From NCBI GenBank assembly GCA_013812565.1, contig JACCTF010000398.1:1-16258 (forward strand): a stretch of 16,258 nt of DNA, given 5' to 3'. Within the stretch, counting starts at the first letter, position 1; the number at the start of each line of letters is the position of its first letter. The DNA is from Pyrinomonadaceae bacterium (GTDB taxonomy: Bacteria; Acidobacteriota; Blastocatellia; Pyrinomonadales; Pyrinomonadaceae). The notes under the pieces are model-generated. The model saw only the letters and a list, made by a program, of their open reading frames with translations, was not told the origin of the DNA and searched no databases. The position numbers and the translations under genes are program-made. Below are positions 13,113 to 16,258 of the stretch, piece after piece.

Positions 13113-16100
13113 GTGAAGTTGGCAAGGCTGATGGGTGTGGTGATGCCCACCGCTTCGATCTTCGCATCCGTATCAGCCCTCGCCCAGAAAAGAGAAACTA
13201 TGTTTGCAAGTAAAAACGGCTCATCAATTAACTCTGTATTACCTCCAATTGGGTATACGGAATACAAACTCGCGAATGGCCTTCGCGTGATTCTTCATGA
13301 AGATCGCTCGACGCCGATTGTGGCTGTCAATCTGTGGTATCACGTCGGCTCGAAGAACGAAGTGCCGGGACGTACCGGATTCGCGCACATCTTCGAGCAC
13401 ATGATGTTTCAAGGCTCAAAGAGTTACAACGACGATTATTTCAAACCGTTGCAGGAAGCGGGCGGCACACTGAACGGTTCGACCAATCCGGATCGGACTA
13501 ATTACTGGGAAGTCGTCCCGGCGAACTTTTTAGAACTCGCGCTGTTCATGGAAGCCGACCGCATGGGCGGCCTTCTCGAAGCAATGACCGAAGAGAAGCT
13601 CAACAATCAGCGCGATGTCGTGAAGAACGAGAAGCGCCAGAACTACGACAATCAACCTTACGGTCTGGTGCGAGCGAAAATTGCCGAGACGATGTATCCG
13701 CCGAACCATCCGTATCACTGGCTGACCATCGGCTCGCTTGAAGATTTGACGCGGGCTTCGCTGGAGGATGTGAAGGACTTCTTTCGCCGCTTCTACACGC
13801 CGAACAACGCGAGCCTCTCAGTTGCAGGCGACTTTGATCCGACAGATGTGCGTCGTTTAATCGAAAAATACTTTGGCTCAATCAAGCCTGGGCCAGAACT
13901 CCAGCCGGTCAATGCACCGCGTCCCCGGCTTGATAAAGAGATTCGCCAGACGATGGAAGATAGCGTTGCGCTGCCACGCGTGTACATGACGTGGCATGCC
14001 GTGCCGCAGTATACGACCGACGATGCCGGGCTTGATATGCTCTCGATTGTTCTGGCGAGCGGCAAGAGTTCGCGCCTTTATAAATCGCTTGTCTATGAAC
14101 GACAGATCGCGCAGGACGCTGTCGCCTTTAATCAATCGGGCGAGATCGCCGGAGTGTTTCAAATGTACGCGACGGCCAAGCCCGGCAAGACGCTCGCCGA
14201 ATTGGAGGCGGCAATCAGTGAAGATATTGCGCGGATCAAGGCCGAGCCGCCGACTAGAGAAGAGATGGAGCGCGGCTATAACTCGATTGAGTCCGCTTTT
14301 ATTTACAGCTTACAAACCGTCGGCGGCTTTGGCGGCAAGAGCGACCAGTTAAATCAGTATGCCGTCTATTTAAATAAGCCCGGATACTTCGAGGAAGACT
14401 TAGCGCGCTACCGCCGTGTGACCGCGGCGGATGTGCAACAGGCTGCAAACGAGTATCTGACCGACAAACGGTTCGTGCTCACAGTGACGCCGCGTATCAC
14501 GACGCGCCCCACTGCAACAACCGATGGAGCAGCGGAAGGCCAAGCGCAGACCATCGCTTCACCGTCGCAGCAAACAAGCGGGATGACGCAGACCGGCGCT
14601 TCAGCCAACGCCGCATCGCAAACTCCGCGAACCGGCGCCGCGCCGCAGGCCGGTCAGCAACAACCAACCGGCGACCGGCCGGCAGGCGCGCTGGAGGTCA
14701 GGCCCAAAACACAGACTGATGCCTCGACGCAGGCCGGAGCCGCGCCGCCCACGACCACCGCACCACGCGCTAGTCAACCAACTCCCGAGAAAAAAGCGAA
14801 GGGCACGGCGAGCACCGCCAATCTGCCGAAGCCAAAGCCCGACCCGCAATTCACTTTGCCGCGGATCGAGCGGCGGCGTCTCTCAAACAATCTCGACGTT
14901 TTGATCGTGCAACATGCGGAACTGCCCATTGTGACGATGAACCTTGTTTTGAAGACGGGCGCAGCGGGTGATGCCCCGGAGAGCGCGGGTCTAGCGAGCC
15001 TCACGGCCGACATGCTCGACGAAGGAACCGAGACTCGTTCCGCACTGGACATCTCCAATCAGCTTGCCGCCATTGGCGCGCGTCTCGGCACCGGAGCCGG
15101 ATGGGATTCGAGCGCCGCGCAGTTCACAACGCTTACCAAACACTTGGATCACGCGATGGAGATTTACGCTGATGTCATTACTAATCCGGCCTTCCCGCTA
15201 AATGAGTTGAACCGCTTGCGCGACACGCGTCTGGCTGCGCTCAAGCAGCGTCGCGATAACGCAGGCCTAATCGCTGATGTCGTCTATGCGTCGCTGCTCT
15301 ATGGACGCAAGCATCCTTACGGTCATCCGCTCATCGGCGACGAAGCATCACTGGGTGGAATCACCGAAGGCGATGTGCGCCGTTTCTATGAAACCTACTA
15401 TCGCCCGAACAACGCGGCGCTCGTCGTCGTCGGCGATGTCGAGCCGGAGGCGTTGGTTAAGAAGCTTGAGCAGATTTTTGCTGGATGGAAGCAGGCGGAC
15501 GTGCCCGCGGTCAACATTACGCAGCCGCCCGCACGCGACCGCGCGACAATCTATCTAGTGGACAAACCCGGCGCAGCACAATCCGTCATCGCCATCGGAC
15601 AGATCGGCGTCGAGCGTTCAACGCCCGACTACTTTCCGTTGTTTGTGATGAACACACTGCTCGGCGGACAATTTTCTTCACGCATTAACATGAATCTGCG
15701 CGAAGAAAAAGGCTACACTTACGGCGCGCGCACAAGCTTCGACTATCGACGTAAGGCTGGGCCATTCATCGCCACGGCGGGCGTGCAAACAGCCGTTACG
15801 AAAGAAGCGGTGGTTGAATTTCTGAAAGAGCTTCGCGGCATACGCGGCGAGATGCCGGTAAAAGAGGCTGAGCTTGAGTTCTCGAAACAGGCGATTATTC
15901 GCGGATTTCCGCGCGGCTTTGAAACGCCTGAACAGATCGCCGGTCGGTTGACAGAGGTTGTGCTTTACGGTCTGCCGGATGATTACTTCAACAATTACAT
16001 TGAGCGCGTGCGTGCCGTCACGGTGGCGGATGTTTCGCGGGTCGCCAGCCGTTACCTTGATCCATCGAAGATGGCGATTTTGGTTGTCGGCGACCGCCAG

Positions 16101-16220
16101 AGCGTTGAGCCTAGTTTGCGCACGCTCGAAGAAGTTGGCGCCGGGCTAACGATTGTTGACAACGAAGGCCGTGTAACCTCTGAAGGCCGAAGCGACGAGG
16201 GCGGCGATCCTCGTCTGTAA
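13113..16220 (+). CDS. Secreted M16 zinc metallopeptidase with two fused M16 halves
   Basis: The protein has 1035 residues from the GTG at 13113; the true start may be the ATG at 13091 if one A of a four-A run is spurious. Residues 1-25 are a signal peptide ending in SALAQ, so it acts outside the inner membrane. The first half has the inverted zinc motif HIFEH (H92, E95, H96) and the third ligand E173 in VVKNEKR, hence an active protease site. A linker of about 130 residues (about 462-590), rich in Ala, Thr, Gln and Pro, follows. The second half (about 590-1000) lacks HxxEH (the equivalent reads LTADML) but keeps NLREEKGYTYGA, the Arg-Tyr region that M16 C-terminal partners use for peptide binding. 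So one chain joins the catalytic and the non-catalytic partner, which in many bacteria are two adjacent genes. M16 enzymes degrade peptides within a closed chamber. The substrate is unknown. Confidence 0.93.
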   Translation: MKLARLMGVVMPTASIFASVSALAQKRETMFASKNGSSINSVLPPIGYTEYKLANGLRVILHEDRSTPIVAVNLWYHVGSKNEVPGRTGFAHIFEHMMFQGSKSYNDDYFKPLQEAGGTLNGSTNPDRTNYWEVVPANFLELALFMEADRMGGLLEAMTEEKLNNQRDVVKNEKRQNYDNQPYGLVRAKIAETMYPPNHPYHWLTIGSLEDLTRASLEDVKDFFRRFYTPNNASLSVAGDFDPTDVRRLIEKYFGSIKPGPELQPVNAPRPRLDKEIRQTMEDSVALPRVYMTWHAVPQYTTDDAGLDMLSIVLASGKSSRLYKSLVYERQIAQDAVAFNQSGEIAGVFQMYATAKPGKTLAELEAAISEDIARIKAEPPTREEMERGYNSIESAFIYSLQTVGGFGGKSDQLNQYAVYLNKPGYFEEDLARYRRVTAADVQQAANEYLTDKRFVLTVTPRITTRPTATTDGAAEGQAQTIASPSQQTSGMTQTGASANAASQTPRTGAAPQAGQQQPTGDRPAGALEVRPKTQTDASTQAGAAPPTTTAPRASQPTPEKKAKGTASTANLPKPKPDPQFTLPRIERRRLSNNLDVLIVQHAELPIVTMNLVLKTGAAGDAPESAGLASLTADMLDEGTETRSALDISNQLAAIGARLGTGAGWDSSAAQFTTLTKHLDHAMEIYADVITNPAFPLNELNRLRDTRLAALKQRRDNAGLIADVVYASLLYGRKHPYGHPLIGDEASLGGITEGDVRRFYETYYRPNNAALVVVGDVEPEALVKKLEQIFAGWKQADVPAVNITQPPARDRATIYLVDKPGAAQSVIAIGQIGVERSTPDYFPLFVMNTLLGGQFSSRINMNLREEKGYTYGARTSFDYRRKAGPFIATAGVQTAVTKEAVVEFLKELRGIRGEMPVKEAELEFSKQAIIRGFPRGFETPEQIAGRLTEVVLYGLPDDYFNNYIERVRAVTVADVSRVASRYLDPSKMAILVVGDRQSVEPSLRTLEEVGAGLTIVDNEGRVTSEGRSDEGGDPRL

Positions 16221-16258
16221 CCTCGACTTCAGCGAAGCGATTGTCATAACTACAGCCG

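Noticed and set aside
16221..16258. Terminator after the M16 peptidase
   Set aside because: Only a 4-bp stem (CTTC/GAAG) is visible before the window ends; too weak to call.

Overview
This window looks like a chromosomal segment of a free-living, moderately GC-rich diderm bacterium, most likely an Acidobacteriota member of the Blastocatellia type. That placement is an inference from family content: a GWxTD-domain secreted protein, a kinase-like protein with a short Cys-rich header (CPTC...C), a large fused M16 peptidase and a TatA-TatC pair. No rRNA, tRNA, CRISPR array or transposase gene was seen.

Layout. Positions 2-1963 (+) carry two small membrane proteins: the 3' part of a protein with one C-terminal-half membrane helix (cut by the window edge), and a DUF3618-like protein whose real start is at 839. 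A long hairpin terminator (2020-2072) closes this unit. Positions 2122-4498 hold a convergent pair: a membrane-anchored pseudokinase (+) that keeps only the kinase N-lobe and ends in an NTF2/SnoaL-like domain, and an apparently active Ser/Thr kinase (-). Their 3' ends overlap by 20 bp and both carry acidic-Thr-hydrophobic-Pro motifs. Positions 4874-6950 (+) hold a VOC-family protein, then tatA and tatC. TatC has about 100 extra residues between TM1 and TM2. Positions 7190-8827 (+) hold a GWxTD protein with a good promoter and a structured leader of about 165 nt, ending at a hairpin terminator that overlaps the 3' end of the opposing gene.

The minus-strand cluster at 8876-10700 reads, in transcription order, vapB-like antitoxin, vapC toxin, a 41-codon orphan tail that looks like the end of a lost LolA-like gene, crcB/fluC fluoride channel, and nfi (endonuclease V). 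vapB/vapC and crcB/nfi are each joined by a TGATG stop-start overlap. A terminator-like hairpin (10813-10855) separates this cluster from nadB (11085-12701, -), the L-aspartate oxidase of NAD synthesis. Upstream of nadB lies a 171-bp segment bounded by 16-bp perfect inverted repeats made of GTGACRA units, possibly a small repeat/MITE-like element. The window ends with a 1035-residue secreted M16 metallopeptidase with two M16 halves (13113-16220, +); its extreme N-terminus shows signs of a one-base frameshift.

Working together: the clearest functional units are the kinase/pseudokinase pair (inferred signalling), TatA-TatC (export of folded proteins), VapBC (toxin-antitoxin) and crcB-nfi (translationally coupled, no obvious biochemical link). 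The most unusual items are the N-lobe-only pseudokinase with its shared Thr motifs, the TatC loop insertion, the gene remnant beside vapBC, and the inverted-repeat element at the nadB/M16 divergent junction.
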